NCBI GenBank assembly: GCA_035315065.1
Contig: DATFYM010000044.1
Coordinates: forward strand, 1-64,000
Origin: DATFYM01 sp035315065
GTDB taxonomy: Bacteria; Acidobacteriota; Terriglobia; UBA7540
DNA: 64,000 nucleotides
Direction of reading: 5' to 3'
Shown here piece by piece: positions 50,022-58,100 of the stretch (position 1 is the first letter of the stretch; each line of letters begins with the position of its first letter). The notes under the pieces are model-generated. The model was given only the letters and a program-made list of their open reading frames with translations, was not told the origin of the DNA and did no database searches. Made by a program: the position numbers and the translations under genes.

Positions 50022-51002
50022 ATGGCTGGACCACTTTCACGCCGGGCAGAGATTCTGCGCCGACTGGTGCCGTTCATTGATCTGGATGATTGGGCGGACG
50101 CGGGTGACTTCACGATCTTTGGCGTCCGAGCTTTGAACTGGCAGTATCCTCTGTGGGCTCTTGAGCCCCGCCAGGGCGCTCCCCACTCCCGACTAGAAAA
50201 GGAGACGGACGTTCAGACGCTTCAGAGCATAGCCAGTGAAGCGAAAGCTCGGGCGGGTCGGCGGTTCGCAAGCGAGCGCACCGAGCTGGGGCATGTAGAA
50301 CCCGCCGACTTCTGGGACTACATATATGAGCAGGCTCAGAAGCGGCTGTCACCCGAAGGCTATGCTGCCTTCACGCAAGATATCTTGCGCGCGTCCAGAG
50401 CGACACCCCAAGAAGATACGGGGCGCACGGATGCTATCGAGGGGGCAAGGGTTGACGCGCTCGATTGCAAGTACTCAAACGAAGTACTCGAAAAGCTCGA
50501 GGGCATCGTGGCTCGATCTAGCGCCCTCGAAAGGGTCAGCCTTCAGGCCATCCCCAACCGGCGTGTACAAGTTTGCTTTGAAGAAGCCCATCGCTGCTAC
50601 CTCTATGGTTTCATGCTAGCCACCGCCGCGCTGTGTCGGTCAATCCTGGAATCCGCCCTAATAGAGAAGGTCGATCCTGAGCGAAAGCTGTCGTATTCCA
50701 AGGCCAACGAAGATCACATCCTCGACGCGGTCTACAGGCTCCCGGATAAGTCGCTCCCCCGCCATGCCCGCGACAAAGTGAAATCCCACATACTCAATAT
50801 GATCTACAAGGCCAGAAAGGACGGAATTTTGCCCGAGCCTTGGGCGGGCTGGGCCGAGGAAGTCCGGGAGGCGGGTGGGGCAGCAGTTCATAAATCCGGA
50901 CGGTTCGCGTCGGACTGGCCTGACGAAAGGGTTGAAGAAGTGTTTCTCCATACCCGGGAGATACTTTGCAAGCTTTACGGCCGCAGCGAAGATGCCCCGT
51001 GA
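50022..51002 (+). CDS. Unknown protein with DUF4145-like C-terminal helices
   Basis: The protein has 326 residues and is soluble. Residues 1-110 are not recognised. Near residue 200 the helical segment CFEEAHRCYLYGFMLATAAL followed by CRSILESALIE resembles the DUF4145 opening (an alpha-helical region with an Arg-x-x-Leu-Glu core), found in defence-linked and restriction-associated proteins. The end has RDKVKSHILNMIYKARKDGI and GGAAVHKSGRFAS. ATG 50022 follows GAGGTGAGGGAG. It has no partner gene and AT-richer codons than the neighbouring CoA-transferase genes, consistent with transfer. Confidence 0.55.
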   Translation: MAGPLSRRAEILRRLVPFIDLDDWADAGDFTIFGVRALNWQYPLWALEPRQGAPHSRLEKETDVQTLQSIASEAKARAGRRFASERTELGHVEPADFWDYIYEQAQKRLSPEGYAAFTQDILRASRATPQEDTGRTDAIEGARVDALDCKYSNEVLEKLEGIVARSSALERVSLQAIPNRRVQVCFEEAHRCYLYGFMLATAALCRSILESALIEKVDPERKLSYSKANEDHILDAVYRLPDKSLPRHARDKVKSHILNMIYKARKDGILPEPWAGWAEEVREAGGAAVHKSGRFASDWPDERVEEVFLHTREILCKLYGRSEDAP

Positions 51003-51050
51003 ACCAGCGCGTATTTCCGTCCATTCGCGCTCCGGAAGCCAGGACAAGCT

Positions 51051-51746
51051 ATGAACAAGATCTTCCCCAATGCGGACGCCGCCATTGCCGACCTCACCGA
51101 CGGCGCGTCGATCATGGTCGGCGGTTTCGGGCTCTGTGGCATTCCCGAAAACCTCATCGACGCCGTGCGACGCAAAGGCACGAAGAACCTCACGGTCATA
51201 AGCAATAATGCGGGCGTGAATCAGTTCGGCTTGGGACGCTTGCTGGAGACGCGGCAGATCGCCAAAGTGGTGGGAAGCTACGTGGGCGAGAACAAAGTGC
51301 TCGAAGGCCTGGCACTCAGCGGTGAAATCGAGCTGCAACTCATGCCGCAGGGTACACTGGCGGAGCGCATCCGGGCCGGCGGCGCCGGCATCGCCGGCTT
51401 CTATACGCCGACGGGTGTGGGTACGGTGGTCGCCGAAGGCAAGGAGGTGCGCGAGTTCGACGGGCGCCGTTACCTGCTGGAGCGCGCGCTCACTGCCGAC
51501 TTCGCCTTTATCAAGGCGTGGAAGGGCGACCGGTGGGGAAACCTGATTTATCGCAAGACGGCGCGCAATTTTAATCCCATGATGGCCACGGCCGCCCGAG
51601 TGACCATTGCCGAAGTGGAAGAATTGGTGGAACTGGGCGTACTGGATCCGAACTGCGTCGTCACGCCCGGCATCTACGTGAAGCGGATATTCCAGGGAAC
51701 GAACTACGAGAAGCGCATCGAAAAACGGACCGTGAGGAGCAGGTAG
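51051..51746 (+). CDS. scoA: 3-oxoacid CoA-transferase subunit A
   Basis: Transfers CoA from succinyl-CoA (or acetyl-CoA) to acetoacetate or a similar 3-oxoacid. It has 231 residues. SIMVGGFGLCGIPENLIDAV (about 20-39) is the CoA-binding opening. LTVISNNAGVNQFGLGRLLE, YVGENKVLE, IELQLMPQGTLAERIRAGGA and GIAGFYTPTGVGT are the family blocks. ATG 51051 follows CCAGGACAAGCT, a weak SD. The B subunit follows after a repeat of about 80 bases. Confidence 0.93.
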   Translation: MNKIFPNADAAIADLTDGASIMVGGFGLCGIPENLIDAVRRKGTKNLTVISNNAGVNQFGLGRLLETRQIAKVVGSYVGENKVLEGLALSGEIELQLMPQGTLAERIRAGGAGIAGFYTPTGVGTVVAEGKEVREFDGRRYLLERALTADFAFIKAWKGDRWGNLIYRKTARNFNPMMATAARVTIAEVEELVELGVLDPNCVVTPGIYVKRIFQGTNYEKRIEKRTVRSR

Positions 51747-51774
51747 AGCGTAGACCACATATGGCAGGCGGGCG

Positions 51775-51832
51775 ACAGACTTGTTCTCCCTCATGCCGTC
51801 TACAGTCTACAGTCTACAGTCTACCCGTCGAA
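51775..51832. repeat. GTCTACAGTCTACAGTC word repeat
   Basis: The right-arm type of the 25695-25850 family (CCGTCTACAGTCTACAGTCT) lies between scoA and scoB; a short GTAGACC at 51747 is the only opposite-sense match. It therefore looks like half an element. Confidence 0.6.
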
Positions 51833-51854
51833 TTAGGTGGAAGGTAGGCATAAG

Positions 51855-52508
51855 ATGGAGAAGCGAGAATTCATCGCTCGTCGCGTCGCCCAGGAACTGC
51901 GCGACGGTTACTACGTCAACCTCGGGATCGGTATCCCGACCCTGGTGGCGAACTTCATCCCGCCGGGCATGGAAGTGGTGCTGCAATCGGAGAACGGGAT
52001 GCTGGGCATCGGGCCGTACCCGTTCGAGGGCGAGGAAGATCCTGACCTCATCAACGCCGGCAAGGAAACGGTGACTGAGCTTGCCGGCACCTCCTATTTC
52101 TCCAGCGCCGATTCCTTCGCCATGATCCGCGGCGGCCACGTCGACCTCACCGCGCTGGGCGCCATGGAAGTAGACGCTCAGGGCAACCTCGCAAGCTGGA
52201 TGATTCCGGGCAAGGTGGTGAAGGGCATGGGCGGCAGCATGGATCTGGTGGCAGGCGCGAATCGCGTGATTGTGGCGATGGAACACATTAGCAAGGAGCG
52301 CCGCCCGAAGATTCTGAAGCAGTGCACCCTGCCGCTGACCGGCGCGGGCGTGGTGGACATGATTGTCACCGAGCTGGCGGTGATCGATGTGACGGCGGAT
52401 GGGCTCGTGCTTCGGGAAATCGCGCCCGACACCAGCGTCCACGCCGTCCTCGCCGCCACCGAACCGGAGTTGATCGTCAGCCCGGAGTTGAAAGTAATGT
52501 CTGTCTAG
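51855..52508 (+). CDS. scoB: 3-oxoacid CoA-transferase subunit B
   Basis: Catalytic subunit of the CoA-transferase; the Glu in VVLQSENGMLGIGP (about residue 47) forms the thioester. It has 217 residues. YYVNLGIGIPTLVANFIPPG (about 19-38), FSSADSFAMIRGGHVDLTAL and MDLVAGANRVIVAMEHISKE complete the family. The start is ATG 51855; a short frame upstream (ATG 51837) has no SD. It works as a heteromer with ScoA, probably in ketone-body or fatty-acid breakdown. Confidence 0.94.
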   Translation: MEKREFIARRVAQELRDGYYVNLGIGIPTLVANFIPPGMEVVLQSENGMLGIGPYPFEGEEDPDLINAGKETVTELAGTSYFSSADSFAMIRGGHVDLTALGAMEVDAQGNLASWMIPGKVVKGMGGSMDLVAGANRVIVAMEHISKERRPKILKQCTLPLTGAGVVDMIVTELAVIDVTADGLVLREIAPDTSVHAVLAATEPELIVSPELKVMSV

Positions 52509-52516
52509 GGATGCTT

Positions 52517-52585
52517 TTCAATCGGCAATCGGCAATCGGCAATCGTCAATTCTTCGAGTCCCGAACCCCGGTCTCCTCTCATCTC
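52517..52585. repeat. Half copies of two repeat families
   Basis: CAATCGGCAATCGGCAATCG plus TCAATTC (GATTGAC family, right arm) is followed by CGAGTCCCGAACCCCGG (GGGATTCGGG family). No left arms are seen nearby, so two half elements stand in tandem at the border of the decayed island. Confidence 0.65.
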
Positions 52586-52602
52586 ACAACTGGAGCACAA
52601 CC

Positions 52603-52767
52603 ATGGCTCGCATCCAGGGGGTTTCCAAAAAGAAGGCCGGCCTCATGGCGCGGTTCGCTTACTGGTACGCCAAGCGCAGCTTCGGCAAAGTGCCGGAACC
52701 GATCGACGATTCGAACAGGCGTTCCGTCAGGCCCAGTCTTCCCCATGCGGCGTGTGCTCACGCATGA
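52603..52767 (+). pseudogene. 5' fragment of a carboxymuconolactone-decarboxylase-like gene
   Basis: The first 33 codons (MARIQGVSKKKAGLMARFAY and then WYAKRSFGKVPEP) match the N-terminus of a carboxymuconolactone decarboxylase/alkylhydroperoxidase-family protein. After VPEPI the homology stops at about 52705, where the sequence passes into the 3' end of an opposite-strand racemase gene. About four fifths of the gene is missing. The ATG has no strong SD. It is a truncated remnant created by a rearrangement. Confidence 0.65.
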
Positions 52768-53616
52768 ACCCGGGGTCGATCTCGAGACCGAGGCCGGGGC
52801 CATCGGGAAGCTGAAAGGTCGAGTTCCTGACTACCGGCGGCTTTCCTGCCGCCATCTTCTCGTATATGCGTCCGGGACGGCCCAGACGGTTTTCGGAGCG
52901 GTAGAAATTTGTCGTCGCGGCGGCGAGTTGAACCGAGGCATAAGTCCGCACCAGTGTCCCCACGTTGTGCAGGGCCATGGGCGTGCGGTACAAAGCCGCG
53001 TAATCGGCGATCCTCCGGCAGCCGCTGATACCACCCGCGTAGGAAACATCAGGATGGATGAAGTCCACCGCCTGAGCGTCGATAAAGGGTTTGAACTGTT
53101 TCACCATCTCGAGTTTTTCCCCGGTCAGAATCGGAGTTCGTGTCTCCCGCTTGACCGCGACTCGCAGTATTGGACGCTGTTCAGCGGGTCCTCAATGAAA
53201 AGCGGGCGCATCGATTCGGTGGCCCGCGATATCGCAATGGCGCTGGGGGTGTCCCACTGGTTGTGGCGATGGACGGCGATGTCGATATCGTCGCCCACGG
53301 CGGCGCGCACGTTCTCGAATCCCTGGGCGATCTTCTTCAGTTGCGCGCTGGTAACGGTGGGGCCCACCTCTTCGTGGGGAGCGAGGGCCTGCATGGGCTC
53401 GATCTTAAACGTCGTGAAGCCTTCGGGCTGCTCGCGGATCATCTGCGCCCACTCGCGGCACGAGGCCGGGCTGCTCATGTCCTTCAGAAAATCCCCGTGT
53501 GAATACAATCGCACGCCATCGCGCACCGGCCCTCCCAGCAGCTTGTGGACAGGGAGATCGAGGATCTTCCCGGCCACATCCCACAAAGCAATGTCAATTC
53601 CGCTGATTAAGGGGAT
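52727..53616 (-). pseudogene. Mandelate racemase / muconate-lactonizing-enzyme-family pseudogene
   Basis: Read on the minus strand, the first part (53616-53125) has SGIDIALWDVAGKILDLPV, VHKLLGGPVRDGVRLYSHGD, TFKIEPM (start of the barrel), AAVGDDIDIAVHRHNQWDTP and LFIEDPLNSVQYCES. The second part (53107-52727) has VDFIHPDVSYAGGISGCRRI and ALHNVGTLVRTYASVQLA. A one-base shift near 53150 separates them; the corrected text would read RVKRETRTPILTGEKLEMV. The N-terminal capping domain (about 110 residues) is missing before SGIDIALWD, where stop codons and a repeat begin. The gene is therefore truncated at one end and frameshifted. Confidence 0.85.
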
Positions 53617-54154
53617 GATTTGGATTTACACGGGACGACAGGAGTGGTGACGCATCCGAATTCATTGTGGATTTTGGAATCTTCAATCCAAGAGCAAAAA
53701 TGCGCCGTCCAAATTAGTAACATGCGCGAAGCGCCTTGGAGTGCGGCGGCTTGACGCCGCCTTCCTCGCTGATCGGACGCCAAGGTGGCGTAGCCGCCGT
53801 TTTCCTCGCTGATCGAATGCCAAGGCGGCGTCAAGCCGCCGCACTCCAAGGCGCTTCGCGCAGCCATCTGATTGAAAATCCACAATCCAGAATAGACCCC
53901 CGCGCCGTAACTTCCGTCGTCCCGCATAGCTCCCGATATTGCGCGGCTTGCGTTGCGGAAGCCGTCGAGGAGTATACTTCGCTGCTTCCCGGATGGGTAG
54001 ATGATGGACGGGGGTGAGCCGGTGGGTTTGGCTGTCGTTGCGGCAGTCTTCCCTCGCTTCTTGTTTTATTCGGAGGGGGTAAAATAGAATAAGAACGGTT
54101 CGGCGAGGCTCTTGTTTTAGTTAGCTGCAATAAGCTGCCCACGAACCGACTCTT
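53617..54154. repeat. Repeat cluster with a perfect 40-bp palindrome
   Basis: No gene. 53620-53700 has a GGAGTGGTGACGCATCCGAA and TTCATTGTGGATTTTGG stretch shared with 61120-61170. A perfect 40-bp inverted repeat follows (53724-53763 and 53822-53861; it starts GCGCGAAGCGCCTTGGAGTG), whose loop holds two copies of TCCTCGCTGATCG. A stretch of GATTGAAAATCCACAATCC words lies at 53869-53895. From 54010 on the sequence is AT-richer and probably holds the promoter of the Fic gene. Confidence 0.85.
54061..54090 (+). promoter_or_regulatory. Candidate promoter of the fic gene
   Basis: TTGTTT (54061-54066) and TAGAAT (54085-54090) are separated by 18 bases, in an AT-rich stretch 65 bases before the ATG. 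CTTGTTTTA occurs twice (54060 and 54112), and GCTGCAATAAGCTGC follows. Only a pattern match. Confidence 0.3.
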
Positions 54155-55309
54155 ATGATGCGGACAGGCCAATACGTAAAACAAGCGACTGGCTACCGGG
54201 CGTTTATCCCGGCACCACTCCCTCCCAACCCTCCGGTCGAGATGGACCCGGAGCTGACCCGTCTTCTCTCCGAGGCCGACCGTTCCCTGGGACGGCTGGA
54301 CGGGCTTGCCACGATCTTGCCAGACCCGAATTTGTTTGTAGCCATGTATGTACGGCAGGAGGCGGTGCTGAGTTCTCAAATCGAAGGCACTCAGAGCACG
54401 CTCGAAGATGTGCTGCAGTTTGAGATCGATGCCAAAGGAAGAGCATTTCCGAAGGACGTTCAAGAAGTTGTGAACTACGTGCGGGCGATGAACTATGGCC
54501 TCGCCCGCCGCCAGGACCTTCCCCTAAGCCTTCGCCTCATCCGCGAGATCCATGCGGAGTTGCTCAAAGGGGTTCGCGGCGTGCATCGCACGCCGGGCAC
54601 TCCGGGCGAGTTTCGAAGGAGCCAGAACTGGATTGGTCCGGCGAACTGCACCTTGGAGACGGCGATCTTCGTTCCGCCTCCCGTCCACGAGATGCATCAA
54701 GCGCTCGATAATCTGGAAAAGTTCCTTCACGACACCGCCTCGCTGCCGGTGCTGATCCACTGCGGGCTGGCACACGCGCAGTTTGAGACGATTCATCCGT
54801 TTCTCGACGGCAACGGCCGCGTGGGCCGGCTGCTGATTGCGTTTTTGCTCTGCCAGCGGGGCGTTCTCCAGCGGCCGCTCCTCTATCTGAGCCATTATCT
54901 CAAGGCTCGCCGGGCTGAATACTACGATCGGCTGATGGCCGTCCGCAACGCTGGGGACTGGGAAGGCTGGCTGAAGTTTTTCGTGCGCGGCGTCGACGAG
55001 GTCAGCCAGGAGGCAACGGAGACAGCGCGAACCATTCTCAATCTTCGGGAGGGGCACCGTCAGACAATTGCCGCCAAGCTGGCGGGGAGCGCCAATGGGC
55101 TGCAACTGCTCGACGCTCTCTTCGAACAGCCGGTGGTCACGATTCGGAGAGTGGAACAACGCCTCGGGTGTGTTTACGCCGCGGCCAGCAAGTTGGTCGA
55201 CCAGTTTGTTGGGTTAGGACTGCTAGAGGAAGTCACCGGGTTTCAGCGCAATCGCCGGTTCCGCTACGAGCCTTACCTCGCGCTTTTCGAGCCCCAGGGC
55301 CAGAGTTGA
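54155..55309 (+). CDS. Fic-family protein (AMPylator-like) with C-terminal winged helix
   Basis: The protein has 384 residues. Fic proteins attach AMP or related groups to target proteins. N-terminal helical domain with the inhibitory motif in SSQIEGTQSTLEDVL (about residues 76-90, the SxxxEG box). The Fic core has RTPGTPGEFRRSQNWIGPAN and the active-site loop HPFLDGNGRVGR (about 214-225, catalytic His first). A C-terminal winged helix (VVTIRRVEQRLGCVYAAASK and DQFVGLGLLEEVTG) follows. All key residues are present, so it should be active and self-inhibited (class II type). It stands alone without a Phd-like antitoxin. Confidence 0.92.
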   Translation: MMRTGQYVKQATGYRAFIPAPLPPNPPVEMDPELTRLLSEADRSLGRLDGLATILPDPNLFVAMYVRQEAVLSSQIEGTQSTLEDVLQFEIDAKGRAFPKDVQEVVNYVRAMNYGLARRQDLPLSLRLIREIHAELLKGVRGVHRTPGTPGEFRRSQNWIGPANCTLETAIFVPPPVHEMHQALDNLEKFLHDTASLPVLIHCGLAHAQFETIHPFLDGNGRVGRLLIAFLLCQRGVLQRPLLYLSHYLKARRAEYYDRLMAVRNAGDWEGWLKFFVRGVDEVSQEATETARTILNLREGHRQTIAAKLAGSANGLQLLDALFEQPVVTIRRVEQRLGCVYAAASKLVDQFVGLGLLEEVTGFQRNRRFRYEPYLALFEPQGQS

Positions 55310-55508
55310 CGGCGCACTGGATCGCGCGTTCGGAGACTTCAGCCGGTCAAGATCATAGCCAAGACCATATTCCTAGCCTTGGGCGGGCATAAGCGGCATG
55401 GCATCAATGCGGTCGTCTGTCTATCGCTATTTCGATTGGCCACCCGCTACCCGCTTGACGGAGGGGCGTGCGGCGCGGTACGGTGGGGATGGACTGAAAG
55501 GAGCGTCC

Positions 55509-55760
55509 GTGACGATCACCGTTGACATCACACCCGAGGTTGAGGCCGCGCTTGCACGTCAGGCCGCCGCGCATGGCCGGGCGGTCGAGTCCTATGCCGC
55601 CAGCCTGCTGGAAGAGGCTGTTCACCTCCCGGTCGCGCATCGGGCGGCCGCGCCGGCGTCGCCACCTGCCAAGGATATGGTTGAGCTCTTCGCTCCGCTG
55701 CGCGGCCTCAATCTGGATTTTGAGCGCGACAGGGATACCGGGCGGGACATCAACCTGTGA
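55509..55760 (+). CDS. Antitoxin of the PIN-type pair
   Basis: The protein has 83 residues. VTITVDITPEVEAALARQAA and HGRAVESYAASLLEEAV (residues 1-37) look like a short ribbon-helix-helix-like or FitA-type DNA-binding region. The tail (DMVELFAPLRGLNLDFERD) is the likely toxin-wrapping part. The start is GTG 55509, chosen because AAAGGAG lies six bases before it; the longer frame from 55398 has no SD. The stop overlaps the toxin GTG. Confidence 0.75.
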   Translation: MTITVDITPEVEAALARQAAAHGRAVESYAASLLEEAVHLPVAHRAAAPASPPAKDMVELFAPLRGLNLDFERDRDTGRDINL

Positions 55761-56185
55761 AGGGATACCTGGTTGACACCAACGTCCCGTCTGAGCTGAC
55801 ACGCGAAACCCCCGATGCGCGCGTGGCGGCTTTTCTCAGGAACGCCGGGAAAGAGAGCCTCTTCCTGAGCGTCATGACCCTCGGCGAAATCTGTAAGGGC
55901 ATCGACCTCCTTCCGGTCAGCCAGAAGCGGAGTGCGCTGCAAGTCTGGCTTGAGGTCGATGTGCGTTCCTGGTACGCCGGACGGATTCTCCCTGTCACCG
56001 AATCCATAGCCGAGCGATGGGGTCATCTGGCCGCGACCGCAAAACAGCGGGGCGTCGCGGTGAAGGTTGTGGACGCCGTCATCGCCGCCACGGCTCTTGA
56101 ACACGGCCTTACACTCGTGACGCGGAACGTGAAGGACTTTGCCGGCCTCGGCGTCGTTCTTCTCAACCCCTGGGACTCGTTGTGA
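55757..56185 (+). CDS. vapC: PIN-domain toxin, VapC/FitB family
   Basis: The protein has 142 residues. The PIN acidic residues are in YLVDTNVPSELTRETPD (Asp7), MTLGEICKGI (Glu about 45), VKVVDAVIAATALEHG (Asp about 103) and LVTRNVKDF (Asp about 125). The opening LVDTNVPSE and the closing TRNVKDFAG are typical of FitB-like toxins, which act as RNases on tRNA or mRNA. The GTG start at 55757 overlaps the antitoxin stop by four bases. Confidence 0.92.
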   Translation: MKGYLVDTNVPSELTRETPDARVAAFLRNAGKESLFLSVMTLGEICKGIDLLPVSQKRSALQVWLEVDVRSWYAGRILPVTESIAERWGHLAATAKQRGVAVKVVDAVIAATALEHGLTLVTRNVKDFAGLGVVLLNPWDSL

Positions 56186-56248
56186 ATCTTCACGCGCAAG
56201 GCCGCAGGCGTCCAGAAAGCGCGCTGATCCAAGTGTCGAAGTGCGGCG

Positions 56249-56539
56249 ATGGCGGCCATCCATGAAACCATGGAGGCCTTGCACCATGTTGGGATCATCG
56301 ACAAACAGGCGAAGCGGCGTTTTCGATGCTGCCTGCCTTACGCCGATCCGGCCCTTGAAGCCGGAAGAGATCAAGGCGATCCGGGAGAGAGAACACGTCA
56401 GCCAAACCGTCTTCGCCAACTACCTCAACGTGCCACCAGCCTAGTCAGCAAGTGGGAGCGCGGCGAAAAGCGGCCTTCGGCAGCCTCGCTCAGGCTGCTA
56501 TCAGTGGTCGAGAAGAATGGGCTTGCCGCCGTTGCCTAG
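56249..56539 (+). pseudogene. HigA/NadS-like antitoxin with two compensating frameshifts
   Basis: Three stretches in two frames join into one helix-turn-helix antitoxin: MEALHHVGIIDKQAKRRF, then (one frame over) DAACLTPIRPLKPEEIKAIR and EREHVSQTVFANYLNV, then (first frame again) TSLVSKWERGEKRPSAASLR. The XRE helices (SQTVFANYLNV and SLVSKWERG) are clear. An extra base near 56319 and a missing base near 56437 explain the two shifts. The HigB-type toxin that normally precedes such a gene is absent. The middle frame would stop at TAG 56441. It is a decayed antitoxin, or two sequencing errors. Confidence 0.75.
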
Positions 56540-56609
56540 CCGCATGGCACGCCGCCTGAGGGAATCCACTTGTAGTGAGGATTTGGCACGGGTATACTCT
56601 GGGCGGGGC

Positions 56610-56844
56610 GATGCTGGGCGGGGATGTCTGGCCCATGGCCCGCCCGGTCGTGCTTCCGATGCGGGAATTGAAACCAATGGGCTGCCACACTTCCGCGCCA
56701 CGGGATTGAGGACAACTTTGCCAACAGCAGGCGTATCGAGGCCGCGCGGCGCATGGCCTGGCAGTCGGGCGCGAAAACAACGGCCTTTATGATTGGTCCA
56801 ACCACGACAGGCGCGTGGGGGAAGTAGAGCGGATCGGGATTTGA
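56610..56844 (+). pseudogene. C-terminal remnant of a tyrosine recombinase (integrase)
   Basis: Read in shifting frames, the segment gives DAGIETNGLPHFRATG, then IEDNFANSRRIEAARRMAW, then QSGAKTTA, then YDWSNHDRRVGEVERIGI and a stop at 56842-56844. This is the end of a tyrosine recombinase: the HxFRATGI box (box II His/Arg), the NGGxIExAxxMAxH-like helix and the catalytic Tyr of YDRR with VERI at the end. At least two indels break it (about 56702 and 56788). The N-terminal part and the first catalytic Arg box are not found, so it is inactive. It marks the island as once mobile. Confidence 0.75.
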
Positions 56845-56977
56845 GTCGGCTGCCACACGGTAGTTCACGAGACTCTGTATGACAATTGGCCGGAAGAGAC
56901 GTGGAGTCAGCGCTTATTGGACTGTGCTCCTTGATGGGAACACGCCATAGTCTGTCGATATTCTTAGGGGACGATAC

Positions 56978-57271
56978 ATGAGGTTCTATGCGAAAGCGAT
57001 CTCGGTGCTGGTGGCACTAATCCTAACAGCCGTACCGACTTTGGCCAAGGTCAATATAGATCATACAAGACATCTTGCAGACCTTTGTGATGCGGGCAAG
57101 CAGAATGCTTGCCGAGTGCGGCAGCTTGCTGCCGCTTTCTACCCCAGCAGGTCTGCGACGAGCGGTAACGACAAAGCGGCAGCAAGCTGCCGCACTCCAA
57201 AAGCCAAATTAGGACACTACCACAAGATGATTAGCTTGACAGATACGTTACCCTATATTATCCTAAGCTAG
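56978..57271 (+). pseudogene. Small exported protein gene interrupted by a palindromic repeat
   Basis: Codons 1-46 encode a good signal peptide (MRFYAKAISVLVALILTAVP TLAK) followed by NIDHTRHLADLCDAGKQNAC. Then the frame passes into a perfect 25-bp inverted repeat (57114-57138 and 57173-57197) and reads RVRQLAAAF, a direct translation of the repeat. The last 25 residues after the repeat are of unknown origin. I take it that the repeat inserted into or replaced the 3' half of a short secreted protein gene. The original function is unknown. Confidence 0.5.
57114..57197. repeat. Perfect 25-bp inverted repeat, GAGTGCGGC family
   Basis: Arms 57114-57138 (starting GAGTGCGGCAGCTTGCTGCC) and 57173-57197 are exact complements; the loop is 34 bases. 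It shares GAGTGCGGCxGCTTG with the palindrome at 53724-53861, so both are copies of one element type. It lies within a small gene. Confidence 0.9.
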
Positions 57272-58100
57272 ATGACTTCGATGCGCGGCGGAACGGGTAG
57301 CCTTCGGCGACCGTGTGCTTAGTGGCCGGTGAAAGGACCTGAAGCGGCGGAGCGCTTGGCCTCCGAGGGGCGGGAAGAGAGCGGCATGGCGGGAGAATGG
57401 CTGATGGCTACGCAAGAGGTCACCGCTCTGCCGGCTTCCTGGTGCAAGTTCGAAAGGACCACCATGTTCCTCCGAGGTCCCGGGGGATACGGCGGAGCTG
57501 GAAGGTTTCACCGGGTGGGGGAAGGGATGCCTGTACGTATTTTCCGCGAGAACCGGGGCTTTCCGCCAGCGAACTAGTGACGGCATGTAAGGCGGGAATT
57601 AAGACGGAGGTGGAAGGGGATGAAGAGGTGGAGCAGGCCGCGCGCCGGCGGTTTGTGGCAGGGTCCGTGGCGCGACGCCCAGGGACGAGCGCCATCGCTG
57701 GCCGGACTCAAGTCGTGAGGGGCTTCATGGTTACACTTATGGTCAAACTGAGAAAATTAATAGGGAAATTAATTACCTTTTATGGCCGACCGTCGCGGAG
57801 AGTCAGTATTGTAAACGAAGGAGTTATTTCAAGAAGTGTCCGTTTCCGGTCGTTTTTGGGCTACAAAATCGTGCCAGATTTTACCAGATTTTACCATTTT
57901 TTGCCAAGAACGTGCATCGAAGGGGCTCGAAGATGGCATTAAGCGACGGTTTTTCAAGGCCGATCTATCAAAAACGTGTCAAGTCTAGGGGCTCGTGTCA
58001 AGCTGTAAGCTCTCAGCCATCAGTCATCAGTAATCGGCCTTCGGTTCTCATCGACAGGCCGACCTGCAACGCGGGAACTGAGATGGGGGTGACAGGTGCC
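57272..58100. other. Unassigned stretch of the decayed island
   Basis: Several short frames are open on both strands but none resembles a known protein. 57740-57790 is strikingly AT-rich (AGAAAATTAATAGGGAAATT). 57865-57900 holds a CCAGATTTTA double word and a pyrimidine run. 57880-57915 resembles 58755-58795 (CCATTTT, then AACGTGCA), so the tandem array downstream is flanked by two related segments. Confidence 0.4.

Noticed and set aside
54155..55309. Fic-Phd (Doc) toxin-antitoxin pair
   Set aside because: The protein is a full-length Fic protein with its own inhibitory SxxxEG motif and winged helix; no Phd-like gene is adjacent.
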